Assembly (NCBI GenBank): GCA_019059635.1
Contig: JAGVRJ010000010.1
Location: forward strand, 1,304,501-1,368,500
DNA: 64,000 nucleotides
Origin: Proales similis
Lineage: Eukaryota; Rotifera; Eurotatoria; Ploima; Proalidae
Direction: 5' to 3'
Under the pieces are notes generated by a model that was given only the letters and a program-made list of their open reading frames with translations, was not told the DNA's origin and did no database searches. The first letter of the stretch is position 1. Each line of letters begins with the position of its first letter. This document shows, one piece after another, positions 1 through 10,494 of this stretch. Position numbers and translations under genes: made by a program.

Positions 1-513
1 TCAATCATTGATGAAGGAGCCATCTAAAAGCGAACCTAGCGCCTCTGGCATAGACTAATAGCAAAACTGATGCTTGAACGAGCGAGCGAGCTGCTCAGAG
101 ATGACGATCATGGGCGGCACGAGAGACTCAGATATTGAAAAAAGGCAGAGATTGAGCAGATGGAGTAGGAGTTGACAAGCTGCCATGCGGGCGCCAGATA
201 AGAAGAATCGGTCGGCCGCCGCAGATTAATAATTTGATGTGATCAACAGTCAGAGCCGGTGGCGGCGCTTATTGACCTTATTAGAAATGTGTCGCTCGTA
301 TTTGGCCGGGCCGTAATCGTCGCATAATAAATTATGATTTGATGCGAACGAGTGAGCTTCGTGTCGAACAGGGCTAAATTTAGCCCATGATGATAATGAA
401 CTCGTTAGAAGCATCAACATCAGAGCAGCAGTAGCACTAGCCGAGAGTGAAAGGGCCGGCCAGCAATCGAGGCCAACCGATCTCGCCGCTCTCCACCATC
501 TCTCTGTGTGCGA

Positions 514-546
<33 letters not shown>

Positions 547-730
547 CGAGTGTGTGTCTGTGTGAGTCTGTGTGCCGTTCATGAGCTACTTTAGTTCATG
601 AGCTCGTTCATGAGCCATTCATTTCAAACGAACGTTTGTCTAGACAGAGACAGAGAACTGTGCAGCCTAGAGGTTCTATGCGCACACTAAAAGTGCTCAA
701 GGCAAAGGAGGCATAGAGTAGAGGCTGGAA
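1..730. promoter_or_regulatory. Upstream region of liprin-alpha
   Basis: No coding signal is seen on either strand. The stretch ends at the liprin-alpha start codon and presumably holds its promoter and 5' UTR. Its only distinct structure is a TG-rich tract near 500-575, listed separately. Short repeats of TCATGAGC occur around 575-617. No clear TATA box or splice acceptor was identified. Confidence 0.4.
500..575. repeat. (TG)n / TGCGAG microsatellite
   Basis: Alternating TG runs are broken by regularly spaced CGAG units, giving a compound dinucleotide repeat about 150 bp upstream of the liprin-alpha start. Read on the minus strand it encodes an artefactual His/Thr-rich reading frame, which is not a gene. 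Confidence 0.8.
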
Positions 731-3700
731 ATGGAACTGCCGCCAATGCCCTCCATATCGGAGGACTGCTTGAGCCAAGGCGACTCGGACGTGGGCGAAG
801 ATGGCGATTCCAACTTTGAGCAGCTGATGGTGTCCATGCTGGAGGAACGCGACAAGCTGCAGGAGAGTCTGCGCGAGACTCAAGAGCTGTTGCAGAACAC
901 GCTCAACAAACTTCAGGAAGTAGAGAAGGAGAAAGAGTTCTACGAGACCGAGCTGAATAAGCGAGTGCCGCCCGATCAGATAAAATTGAGCAAAGAGCTG
1001 AGCGAGCTGCGCGAACAACTCGCCGAACGAGAAGAGCAAATTGACGAGCTGAAGGCAGAGAGGAACAACACCAAACTGCTGCTAGAGCATTTGGAGATGC
1101 TCGTCTCGCGTCACGAAAAGTCGCTGCGCATGACAGTGGTCAAGCGACAGAGCACCTCACAGCAGCAGATGGGCGGCGTGTCGTCGGAGGCCGAAGTGCT
1201 CAAAGCACTCAAGTCGTTGTTCGAGCACCACAAGGCGCTGGACGAGCGATACCGCGACAGGTACAAGGCAAGCGTGGAGAGGTGTGCCCAGCTAGAGCAG
1301 CAGCTCGAGCAGCTCAGAGAAAGCGGCGCCGACGTGCAGCACAGTGCCGAGCTTGTCGAATGCCGCACTAGAATCAAGCAGTTGGAAGAGAAACTGGCAA
1401 ACACGTGTGGCGTAGGCAGCGCGGCTGATCCGCTCGCGCTGCAAAACGAGCTCGAGGAGGCGTTGCATGGCCGAGAAGAGCTGGAAAGCCGACTTGTCAT
1501 CTTCGAGCAGAAGCACATTCAGCTGCAGCGTGAGCTGGCCGCTCTGAACGATTTGAACAACAAACTCGAGACCGAACTGGCGATCAAGGCGAGCTCGCTC
1601 AAACATTTTGAAGAACGACTTGAGCACTTGCAGGCGCGCTACGACCTGAGCGAGCAGAAATGCGCCGAATTGACAAAGAAAAAGCAACAGCAGCAGCAGC
1701 AGCAACAAGCCGATGAAAAGCTCGAGTTGAACGGCAAGAGCAGAGCGGCCTACTCGACGTCAATATTCGACGAGAAAAAGCTCAACATGGAGGAGAAGGT
1801 CAGTCGACTTGAGAGCGAGCTACAAGACCTTCAATCAGAGCTGGAGCGCTCACGACAACGAGAAAAGATGAGCGAAGAGCACAACGCGCGGCTAACTCAA
1901 ACTGTGGACAAGCTGCTCGCCGAGTCCAACGAGCGTCTGCAAAGTCACTTGAAAGAGAGAATGCACGCGCTGGACGAAAAGAACGCGATGGCGCAACAGT
2001 GCGACAAGCTGCAGAAGCAAATGGACGACATCGACTCGGTGCGCAACAAGCTCTTCATTGAGCTCGAACGTGTCAAAGAAGAGCTGAGTCAAACTCAATT
2101 GAGAAATCAAACGCTGAGCGCCAAGCTCAAGGATCTACTCAAGCAGCAACAGTCGGCGGCTGCGAGTCCTACAGCGAGATTTGGCTCGCCACTGCATGCC
2201 ATCTCACCGCCACCTCTGCAGGCAACGATGACGCCCACGTTCGGTCGGTCCAACTTCAGCCCGAGCGAGTTTATTGCCAGTCGTGACCGCCTGTTCACCG
2301 AGCCCTACTCAGGTCAGCTGGAGCCGGCAGCAGTGGCGGTGAGATGCTATTCGAACGAGGAGAACGCGCCAGCGGTCACAACCACAACCACGACTACGAC
2401 GACCACCATGAGAATGGCGGCCGGTGGCGTGCGCGCCGTCGACTCGGGCGAGAGTGACGAGTGGCGTCGGATCGAGAGCGATCCTCTCTCTTTGAAAGCG
2501 CCGATTGAAACCAGCAACGGACACGAGCCGTCGGCCCGCAACGACAAAATGGAGGCGCAGACGATCGCCTATCTGCTGCAGAAACAGCTCGAGGACATCG
2601 ACAACGAAATTCAACTCATAAGAGAAGAAAAGCAGAACGCGGAGCTCAGAGCCGAAATGCTGGCTGGCTGCGTATCGAATGAAGAGGCCGAGCAAAGCGC
2701 CTTGTCGGCCCCCAACTCGCCTGGCCGAATCGACGCGTATGCCACGCTCTCGCATCGTTCCCAGGACGCCGCCCGATCCAACTATGACACTGTGCGCTAC
2801 TCGACAGCGCCCGCCGGCATGTCAACCAAATACATGCAAATGTACGCCAAATGTGGCTCTAGCTTCATGCACGACAGTCAAGAGCCCGTCTCGCTCAAAC
2901 CCTATCCGATCAGGATGTCGCTGGAGAAGACGGACGAGAGCCGATCGGAGAGTCCGGGCAGTGTCTACAAGCAGTACTTGAGCAGCCGATCTGACTCGGC
3001 CTACAACAACCTGGAGCGCAAGAAAAGCCTCAAGACGGCGCTCACTCGCCTGTTCACGCAAAAGAAAAAGCCGAGCAAGACGGAGAGCTCGTTGGGCTTG
3101 GCAAACCAACGCTCAATTGACTTTGACGGCCGCAATGAGAGCAACTACATGACTCTGGACGGACATGGCACAATCAAAACCGAGTCGGACAAGAAGATGC
3201 GGAAAAAGCAAGAGCTGCTCGAAGAGGCCATGGAGAGCGCGATTCCGTTCAGCGCCTGGGACGGTCCCACAGTGGTTGCTTGGCTCGAACTTTGGGTCGG
3301 AATGCCCGCCTGGTACGTGGCCGCGTGCAAAGCCAATGTAAAGAGCGGCTCGATAATGGCCGGTCTGTCCGATTCGGAAATTCAGCGAGAAATCGGCATC
3401 AGCAATCCGATACATCGACTTAAGCTGCGTCTTGCCATCCAAGAGATTGTGAGTCTGACCTCGCCGAACGCGCCAAAGACCTCGTCCAGTCTGAGTCTGG
3501 CGTTCGGCGAGATGAATCACGAATGGGTGGGAAACGTTTGGCTCTCACATCTCGGCTTGAGCCAGTACAGAAGCTATTTCATGGAGTGTTTGATCGACGC
3601 ACGAATGCTCGAGCATCTGACCAAGAAAGAGCTGCGCAATCAGCTCAAAATGGTCGACAGCTTTCATCGCAGTAGCCTCAAATTTGGCACGTTTGTTCTC

Positions 3701-4015
3701 AAACGATTGAACTACGACAAACACGAGCTGACCAGACGGCTAGAAGAGAGCGATCATTCTAATGTGGACCTGATGGTCTGGTCCAACGAGAGAGTGATCA
3801 AGTGGATAAGCTCTATTGGCCTGAAGAACTACGCCGCCAATTTGGACGGCTCCGGCGTGCACGGCGGCGTGCTGACGTTCGACGAGGGCTACAGCTGGAG
3901 CTCGCTCGCTCTGGCGCTTGAGATTCCTATTCACGACTCGGCGTCCAGGCAAAAGTTAGAGCACGAATACAACAATCTAGTCAGCAGCAACCCAATGAAG
4001 GTCTGGGCCAAGTAA
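731..4015 (+). CDS. PPFIA: Liprin-alpha (SYD-2/PPFIA), presynaptic active-zone scaffold
   Basis: This 1,094-residue protein is read from one uninterrupted exon. Liprin-alpha is a cytoplasmic scaffold that organises presynaptic active zones and binds RIM/ELKS, kinesin-3 and LAR-type phosphatases. The start matches the family (MPSISED near residue 6). A long coiled-coil half follows, with the family block ELKAERNNTKLLLEHLE and SLRMTVVKRQ near residues 105-140, then VLKALKSLFEHHKALDERY. A low-complexity middle contains poly-Q and poly-T. Three SAM domains fill about residues 830-1090, including WDGPTVVAWLELWVGMPAWY and HEWVGNVWLSHLGLSQYRSYF. The protein ends soon after SAM3 (NPMKVWAK), and the PDZ-binding tail of many liprins (VRTYSC-like) is absent from this frame. 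A small 3' exon after a GT at about 4012 cannot be excluded. The lack of introns is unusual for the family. Confidence 0.95.
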   Translation: MELPPMPSISEDCLSQGDSDVGEDGDSNFEQLMVSMLEERDKLQESLRETQELLQNTLNKLQEVEKEKEFYETELNKRVPPDQIKLSKELSELREQLAEREEQIDELKAERNNTKLLLEHLEMLVSRHEKSLRMTVVKRQSTSQQQMGGVSSEAEVLKALKSLFEHHKALDERYRDRYKASVERCAQLEQQLEQLRESGADVQHSAELVECRTRIKQLEEKLANTCGVGSAADPLALQNELEEALHGREELESRLVIFEQKHIQLQRELAALNDLNNKLETELAIKASSLKHFEERLEHLQARYDLSEQKCAELTKKKQQQQQQQQADEKLELNGKSRAAYSTSIFDEKKLNMEEKVSRLESELQDLQSELERSRQREKMSEEHNARLTQTVDKLLAESNERLQSHLKERMHALDEKNAMAQQCDKLQKQMDDIDSVRNKLFIELERVKEELSQTQLRNQTLSAKLKDLLKQQQSAAASPTARFGSPLHAISPPPLQATMTPTFGRSNFSPSEFIASRDRLFTEPYSGQLEPAAVAVRCYSNEENAPAVTTTTTTTTTTMRMAAGGVRAVDSGESDEWRRIESDPLSLKAPIETSNGHEPSARNDKMEAQTIAYLLQKQLEDIDNEIQLIREEKQNAELRAEMLAGCVSNEEAEQSALSAPNSPGRIDAYATLSHRSQDAARSNYDTVRYSTAPAGMSTKYMQMYAKCGSSFMHDSQEPVSLKPYPIRMSLEKTDESRSESPGSVYKQYLSSRSDSAYNNLERKKSLKTALTRLFTQKKKPSKTESSLGLANQRSIDFDGRNESNYMTLDGHGTIKTESDKKMRKKQELLEEAMESAIPFSAWDGPTVVAWLELWVGMPAWYVAACKANVKSGSIMAGLSDSEIQREIGISNPIHRLKLRLAIQEIVSLTSPNAPKTSSSLSLAFGEMNHEWVGNVWLSHLGLSQYRSYFMECLIDARMLEHLTKKELRNQLKMVDSFHRSSLKFGTFVLKRLNYDKHELTRRLEESDHSNVDLMVWSNERVIKWISSIGLKNYAANLDGSGVHGGVLTFDEGYSWSSLALALEIPIHDSASRQKLEHEYNNLVSSNPMKVWAK

Positions 4016-4733
4016 CAACTTGCCAACTCACTTTGACTTCCAATGCGGCTGCTGCTGCTGCAGGTGCTCTCCAACGCTTCAAACGATCAGCATTACAAAA
4101 CGAAGCCGAGCAAAGTGACCGAACCGATGGACAACAACAGCCCTCTCTTTCTCTCTTTCTCTTCTTGTCCATAAATCTCTCTCCATCTCTCTGTTTCTCT
4201 CTCTCTCTCTCCATCTCTCTCTCATTCTATATCTGACTGGTTTTCGTTTTTATAACTGTTTTTCATCATCATCATCATCAGCAGCAGCTTTGGATGAGCT
4301 CACAATTGACAATCGCGCCCATCCGCTAATCTCGTGTAAAGCACTTCTTTCCCTCTCATTTGTTTATTAGCAATCTTTCGTAAGTTAAAATAAAACAACA
4401 AGACGACCAGCCATTGAAGGAAAAAAGAATTAAGCTGCAGGGCGCTGACGGTCGAGCACAGCAGTCGAAGAATTTGATTGATTGGCCTCGTCAAACTCTG
4501 ACCTGCTCGTTTGTATTTTGTTTGAAGCTGCCAAAATCAGGCCGCTCTGATTAGTGGCCCTCCCAATACACAAATGGCCAATACACGAGCCGGCTGTTTG
4601 ATTATATATGGCTTGAACAAAAATAATAAAAACTTGTTTGTTTGTGTCCACAACAAAACAAACGATCAAGCGCGACGACGCGACTAGAATAAATGTGTGT
4701 AGGTGTGGAGCAGCGAGCGATAGAAGCCGACTG
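4016..4733. other. Convergent 3' intergenic region, liprin-alpha / PNPLA2
   Basis: No gene is seen. It holds a long CT-rich stretch (about 4139-4232), a short CAT/CAG repeat (about 4265-4290), a plus-strand poly(A) signal AATAAA at 4389-4394 for liprin-alpha, and a minus-strand AATAAA (TTTATT at 4363-4368), the nearest one downstream of the PNPLA2 stop. If these are the signals used, the two mRNAs overlap by roughly 60-70 nt. Confidence 0.5.
4139..4232. repeat. CT/TCTCTC low-complexity tract
   Basis: A pyrimidine-rich run of CTCT and CCATCTCTCT units lies in the putative 3' UTR of liprin-alpha. Confidence 0.8.
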
Positions 4734-6932
4734 CTAATTCACTTGTTCTTGCTCCGCTCGATTATTTTCGTTCGGTGCGTTCTTCTCGCAGTCTTGGTCG
4801 CCGGTGTACAGAGCCAGCTGACTACTGAGAATGCTGTTGGCGCGCTCCAGTTTGCGACAATGAGCCTCCTCTTCGTCGAGCTGCTCAAAGTGAACGCGAT
4901 TGCTGTGCTTGTGACGCGTGCGACTCAGACTCGATCTAGACGGCATCTGAGAGTCGTCCAACACTTGATCGAGAATTTCAGCGTCTATTTCGGGCACGGC
5001 CAGATCGAGGCCGTCGGTTTGAGCCGAAGACGCCTCCGAGCATACTCTGGGTCTCCTTCTCTGATAGTCGGCGCTGATCGAGTTTCGCTTCAGCAAACGC
5101 GACGAGCTGAACTCGTTGTAGTCAACCGACGAGGTGATGTCCGACTGATTCGAGCTCGTGTAAATGCGCCGTCTCTTGCGGCTTCTGATTCGACTCTGAT
5201 TGTCACTGCTGCATATGGAAGGTACGCGATGTCGAGCGCACATCTTGGGCAAGCCCAGAGTGTCCGCCGCCGGCCGCAGCTTACTCAAATCTTGATGCTG
5301 ATGGTGCTCGAGCGCCTTGAGCGCGTCGCCGCTCTCCTCGGCTGTGTAGGGCGCGCCAGTGGCCGGGTCGTGGTAGCAAATGCTGAACTGCATGTTGTTG
5401 CGCTTGTTGCTGGTCGCGCCCAGCGAGCTGGGCAAGCAGAGCTCGCAGGTAACTCGGGCGTGATATTGATACTTGTCGTAGGTAAAGCGTTGAATTAAAT
5501 AGTTCAGGAATATGAGAATGGTGTCGATCAGATTGGACGAGTTGTTGGGCGCCTTGATCTCGGGCAGGAGCTGGAGCATCTTGCGCGTGAATTTCACCGT
5601 GAACTCAATCGGCAGGGTCCAGGGCAAGAACATGATTGAAATGGCGCGGCTTATCTGCGAGTCGTACAAATAGTTCAAGAGGCCCATGTTGGCGTCGCAG
5701 GCCGCGTCCAGCACGGTGCATACAGACTCGGGCATCTCGTCGTAGTTGAGAGGCTCGTTCATTTGACTGTAGTCCATTAAATCGCCCGACTCGCTGCTGC
5801 TGCTGCTGCGGATCTCTTGGGCGTCCCTCATCTCGTCGTACAGCTGCTGGTCGTCCTCTTCTTCGACGCCCTTGTACGACGCCGAGTAGACGTGCAGATC
5901 CTCGCCGATCACGCTACTAATGCTGGTCATCTCTCTGGACCGACTGCCCAGACACGAACACTGCAACAGGTCTTAAACACGAAATGATCAACGTTGAATG
6001 AATGATGCTACTTAGTTGGACTCACTTCGCGACTTGAGGAAGCTGATCGCGTCTGTGTAGCCTCTGAAGCAGATCGCTTTGAGCACTTGTGGATTCGGCG
6101 GAAAGAGCGCCTTGCTTATGCGGTAGACGTTCTCGTAGCTCCACTGCAAGTTGGTGCCTTGAAAGTCGTAGCAGCAGAACGAGGACGACTCGCCTCGCGG
6201 ACAAATGTCTGCCTCGCCACCGAACGGCGACACGATAATTGTGTTCTCGTCGAGCACCGGGTTGTTATCGGACAGGCCGCCATCCCAAAAGTACTAAAAG
6301 CAATTTCGGGCGTGAGCAGTCGTCTGTTTTCATAAACGGAAAATAACGGGTAATTACGCAGCCTCGGAATTTGGGCGGCATTATGCCAGAGTAGAACGGG
6401 ACGAACGTGCTGCAGATGAGGGCCTGTAGAAGAAAGCTAAAGGCGCCCGACACAAATGGCTGTGCGCGATTGAAACCGACCTGAATGAGCTCCTCACGCG
6501 TCTCGAATTGACTGATGAGAAAGTTTTTGCCATCACGCCACCGAGTGAGAGAAATGTGAACTCGGCCCGAGCAGCGCTTGTGCGCATCGACCGGAAGAAT
6601 TCTTTAGTAGTTGGCGTTTAGTCCAGATTGCGGTGTAGATTGCGAGTTGCTTACCGTCTGAGGCCATTGCGTAGAATTTCGACGATATTGAAACTGGGAT
6701 GCAGCGGGCCGAGAGCGTGACTGCGCGCCTTGAGAGCTATTTCCAGCACGTCGCTGACCATTTGACCTAAGCAGCAGTCGCAGGCCACGCAGGCGGCTAC
6801 CAGAGAGCCTGCACTGCATCCGGATATTTTGTTTTCGATTATTTGCGGCGAATGCTCTCGAAATGCGCTGACCACACCGATGTGGTAGATTCCGAGGAAG
6901 CCGCAGCCCGACAATGATAAATTGAGCATCAC
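4734..6932 (-). CDS. PNPLA2: Adipose triglyceride lipase (ATGL/brummer), patatin-like phospholipase
   Basis: ATGL hydrolyses the first ester bond of triacylglycerol at the lipid-droplet surface. Five exons join in frame: 6932-6655, 6601-6481, 6423-6358, 6293-6026 and about 5932-4734, giving about 643 residues. The start is fixed by the family N-terminus (MMLNLSLSGCGFLGIYHIG), which supplies the oxyanion glycine loop. The nucleophile elbow is GCSAGS (G-x-S-x-G) near residue 40, and the catalytic Asp lies in WDGGLSDNNP. Other matches to animal ATGL are LGPLHPSFNIVEILR, FVPFYSGIMPPKFRG, VSPFGGEADICP and the lipid-binding region LPWTLPIEFTVKFTRKML. The C-terminal tail is longer than in vertebrates and Ser/Arg-rich. 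The last acceptor (near 5933) was chosen to keep frame and is the least certain join. A patatin family member close to PNPLA2/3 is the only alternative. Confidence 0.93.
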
Positions 6933-7912
6933 ATCAAAACAATTTTCTCTAGACCGAATGAGACTGCATAAAGTTCATAGGTCGCCTCACAGCTGCTACT
7001 TATTCGGCTAGAAGGGTGCGTCAAGATTGTTGTTTAGTGGGCGCGCATATCAACAGCCACTGTCGACTGTGGTGGATGTTCTTACGTCTCTTGACGTTCA
7101 GCAATTGCAATTATGAATGAATATTTCTCCTCGCATACCCTAATATTGCTCAAGCTGAGATGGGGCGTGTCTTGAACGTGTTGCAACAACAAGAGCAGTC
7201 CACGCTCGCCCTCTCCTCTAACTTTTCTGCGTAGTTTGCCTATCACTTGGCTTCTCCTTCCTTGCTTGTTTTAAACTTGTTGGAATGGCCGCTCTCGGCG
7301 ACCCAGACAAATTCGCTCGCGCCAACAAACCCACTGACAGCTCAAACAGATATTTCATAGGCTTATCTAATCGGCTCATCCGATTTTATGACGCAATTTA
7401 TGATTAGACTGTCTGAACACACAAACTCAACAAATTCAATCCTGCGCCCGTCTCAGTCGAGCATTTATCCAAGCAAATGCTAGAACAATTAGCCGAGATC
7501 AAACAGAGCTGCACTTTTGTTAAGTTGGAACTGACAAGCGACCACTCGCCCTTTCTCATATAAAAATCGCTTCGTCTGAGGAAATCTCCATTTCTTCGAG
7601 TGCTGTGATGAAATTAGTTTTCTTCAAAGAGCCAAGCTGACACACTGGTCATGCGATGAGGCATCGAACTAATCTTCTCTCTGAGCACCCCGAACACAAG
7701 TGATTCTGAATTTATTCTCTTTTTCGGCGCCTTTTTTATTCCCATAGTCGTCTAATGCTCATGATTAATGGCCTAACAAATCTCTATAGAAGAATACTTG
7801 GCAGGGCAAACAAAATATCGGAAAAAAACAAGTTTCTTCTCTTTTCACAGTCTGCTTCTAAAAGATATGAAGTGAGTATTGCCTGAAAGATTAGATCGCC
7901 TATATGGTCTCT
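6933..7912. promoter_or_regulatory. Intergenic region upstream of PNPLA2
   Basis: About 980 bp lie between the PNPLA2 start and the 3' end of the first MBOAT gene, both transcribed leftwards. No reading frame with family resemblance or codon bias was found. It should contain the PNPLA2 promoter and the MBOAT 3' UTR. TTTATT, a minus-strand AATAAA, occurs near 7735. Confidence 0.4.
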
Positions 7913-9942
7913 CTAGTCGCTTTTGATTGGCTTTGCTTCAGGCGTGGTCGGCTTTTTCTTGCTGCTGCCTCCTGGTAGGGCGATTGCCACAGCGATGCAG
8001 AATATGTGAACGATCCAATACCATGAGCTGATTTGTTTGTTGGTGAATTCGAACGATCATAAGCTGAGTGATCGTGGTTGGGGGGCGGGGCTGGACTTAC
8101 TTGTAAAATTGCAAGGCATAATGGATTTCCAACAGATCGAATGAGACCGCCGCGTAGTTGATGGCGAATATAGTGCCCACCCAAGTGGCAATGTCATAGA
8201 ACGACTTGATGATCGGATTGCCTAAGAAGTAGGGCCGAACCCGGCGTCGGATCTGCGAGTGCTCGAGTGAGTGACTGTCGAAGTTGGACGCTGTGGAGCA
8301 AAAGTACTTACTCCTCGTCCGGCGTAGACCATGAACGCGCTAAGCACAAACGTGAGATAATAGCCCGGGTAGAATCCGTGCCAGAAGGCGCTCAGCACAA
8401 ACACGCCCAAAGTCTTGCCGGTGGGCAGACGATCGAAAGCGATGCGTCTCAGCCAAACTTGAGTTTGAACGTTCCAATGATCGAACATTGACTTGACGCT
8501 TTGACCAGTCTATTATTGGCAGTTGACTGTCTTGTGCTTTAACTCGAACAGGCACCGGCAGGGTTTACCTCAAGCTCAAAAATTCTGACATTGGTGACAA
8601 GGTCCCATTTGGCGTTGCCCTTTTCGTCGTAGCCGTTGAAGCCGAGGCCACTTGCGTTGTTGACCACGTCCGCCAGACTCCACGCCGTGTAATAGCGAAC
8701 GCGCTGGCTACTTGCCGACACGTAAAAGTACAAGAATCGGTACCAGAGCGGCTTGCCTAGATTCTCTTCGGCTATTTATTTTTGAACAGTGAGAGCCGAC
8801 AGTCAAGGGTCGAATAAGAAACTGTTCACACATACACAAGACGGTGATGAGCGGATAAGCCAGCGTGACCTTGAAGTAGATTGCGCTCAGCAAAGCAAAT
8901 AGTCCAAGTTTCTTCAACAACACCATCTGCTCGATTCTGGTCAATGGACTGGCTATCACAGTTTAATGAATTCTGATTTACCGTGACCGGCGGCTGCACA
9001 ATTTTGCTCGACGATTCACTTCCGGTCTCGAATGGAAAAAAAAGGCGATTTTAGCCTCAGTTTCTCTCACCAAGGGATTTGGACAAACCTGGTGTCGCAA
9101 GATGTTGTTGCCGTTTATAAAGTCAATGTAATCGTTGTAAAAGTTGAGAGGCCCCACGATTATGGTCTGAAAGTTGAACATGTAGCTGAGGAACTCGATC
9201 ACGTGCGGCTTTTCCCTTTTTTTGTTCATGTTCATTCAAGCTAGTCAAAGTGCCAACTGCTCATCTGAGTGCATACATGACTGCCAGTCGCTGCTGGTCG
9301 GGCTTTAGCTTGTCCTTGTTGTAAAGGCCGTCGTGATAGGAGAACGCCAGACTTGTGAGCTTTTGCGTGGAAATCATAATCACTCTGTAGAGCGTGTTAA
9401 TTGTAAATTGTCGCGCTGCTTATCAATTATCGACAACTCACGTGGATATGTCGAGCGTGTAATTGCCGTAGTCGTACAAGAGCCGATGGATGTGAATGAA
9501 ACTGAGGTAGCTCATTGAAAAGACCAGCACGAACCTTGAGCGCAGCGGTCTTTAAATTTGCCAGACCGAGCAAGGCGCAAGCTTACCAGTGCACAAATCT
9601 GCGCGGACAAAACTCAATGGCCAAGTAGCAGATGACCGACTGCAAGAACAAGTGCCACATTTGCTTTCCGAAGCAAAAGTTACCGAGCAGGATGCCGAGC
9701 AAGATGCACACCAGATGTCGTCTGAGTGTGTTCTGCGGGCATGGCTTGAGATAGGCGCGGAACAACAGACCGGCGAAGAGGGCAATGAACTCGGCGACCA
9801 GAAAGTTGAGCTAAAAAGCGAGAAGCGTTGGCTTGGCCAGCAGCAGCAGCAGCATGCGCGTCAAGAGTCTAACCCGATCGATTGGAAACGACAAATAGTC
9901 GGCCAAGAACTGCAACAAATGTGAGCCCTGGTAGGTCAGCAT
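7913..9942 (-). CDS. MBOAT1/2-type lysophospholipid acyltransferase, copy A
   Basis: A multipass ER membrane enzyme that transfers acyl-CoA chains to lysophospholipids (Lands cycle). The start at 9942-9940 opens a short exon (MLTYQGSH...) followed by LNFLVAEFIALFAGL, which aligns with the vertebrate MBOAT2 N-terminus. Short introns separate exons carrying MISTQKLTSLAFSYHDGLY, EFLSYMFNFQTIIVGPLNFY with NDYIDFING, YYTAWSLADVVNNASGLGF with NGYDEKGNAKWDLVTN, and DHWNVQTQVWLRRIAFDRL. The catalytic MBOAT His is in LSAFWHGFYPGYYLTF. The last exons encode SFYDIATWVGTIFAINYAA and a short Lys-rich tail ending KPIKSD. The closest named family is MBOAT1/2 (fly oysgedart). LPCAT3 is less likely because WHGFYPGYYLTF and NNASGLGFNGYDE are MBOAT1/2-like. 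Copy B lies 550 bp away in the same orientation. Confidence 0.88.
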
Positions 9943-10494
9943 GACTCCTAAACGCGGTCTCTTCTAAATTCACTCGCGCTCTCTGGTTTGGCGTTGCCTC
10001 TTTTGAACGGGTGGCGAGGTTTCGGGTGTTGTTGGAACACGAGAGCTTTGCTTATGCCGGTCGCTTCACGCTTTTCTTCAATATGAGCATAAAATATTTA
10101 GACGCCGCGATTTCATATTAAAACGCACTTTTCGCTTTAGCCGGCTCAGCGTATTCAATTCAATGCGAACGCGACAAAAAGAGTGAGCCAATGCGCCGAA
10201 TTCAAATTGCACTTGAACGCCAACAGCCAACACAGTCTGTTGACCTTGCAAATTCTGCCGTCCCTATTCGGCCGATCGCATCCTCGCTCCGTCTAATTAG
10301 ACGCACGCGAACATAATGTTCAATCGACGCTTCAATCGCTCTCAGATCACACCATTCAAACTTGTGACTCAGGTCGGGCTAAAATTTTCAAACTGTGTGG
10401 GCAAAATGGTAATGAGCTCGGTGCTCGGCTTGAATTTTATTTGTAAAGAAGAGCAACAAAACAGCAACAATTGTCCTACTAAAACGCTTAAGCC
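9943..10494. promoter_or_regulatory. Spacer between the two MBOAT copies
   Basis: 550 bp separate the start of copy A from the stop of copy B, both on the minus strand. No gene is seen. The copy A promoter and the copy B 3' UTR must both fit here. Confidence 0.4.

Noticed and set aside
250-582. Minus-strand frame with His-Thr-Ser repeats
   Set aside because: It is a translation of the TG microsatellite.
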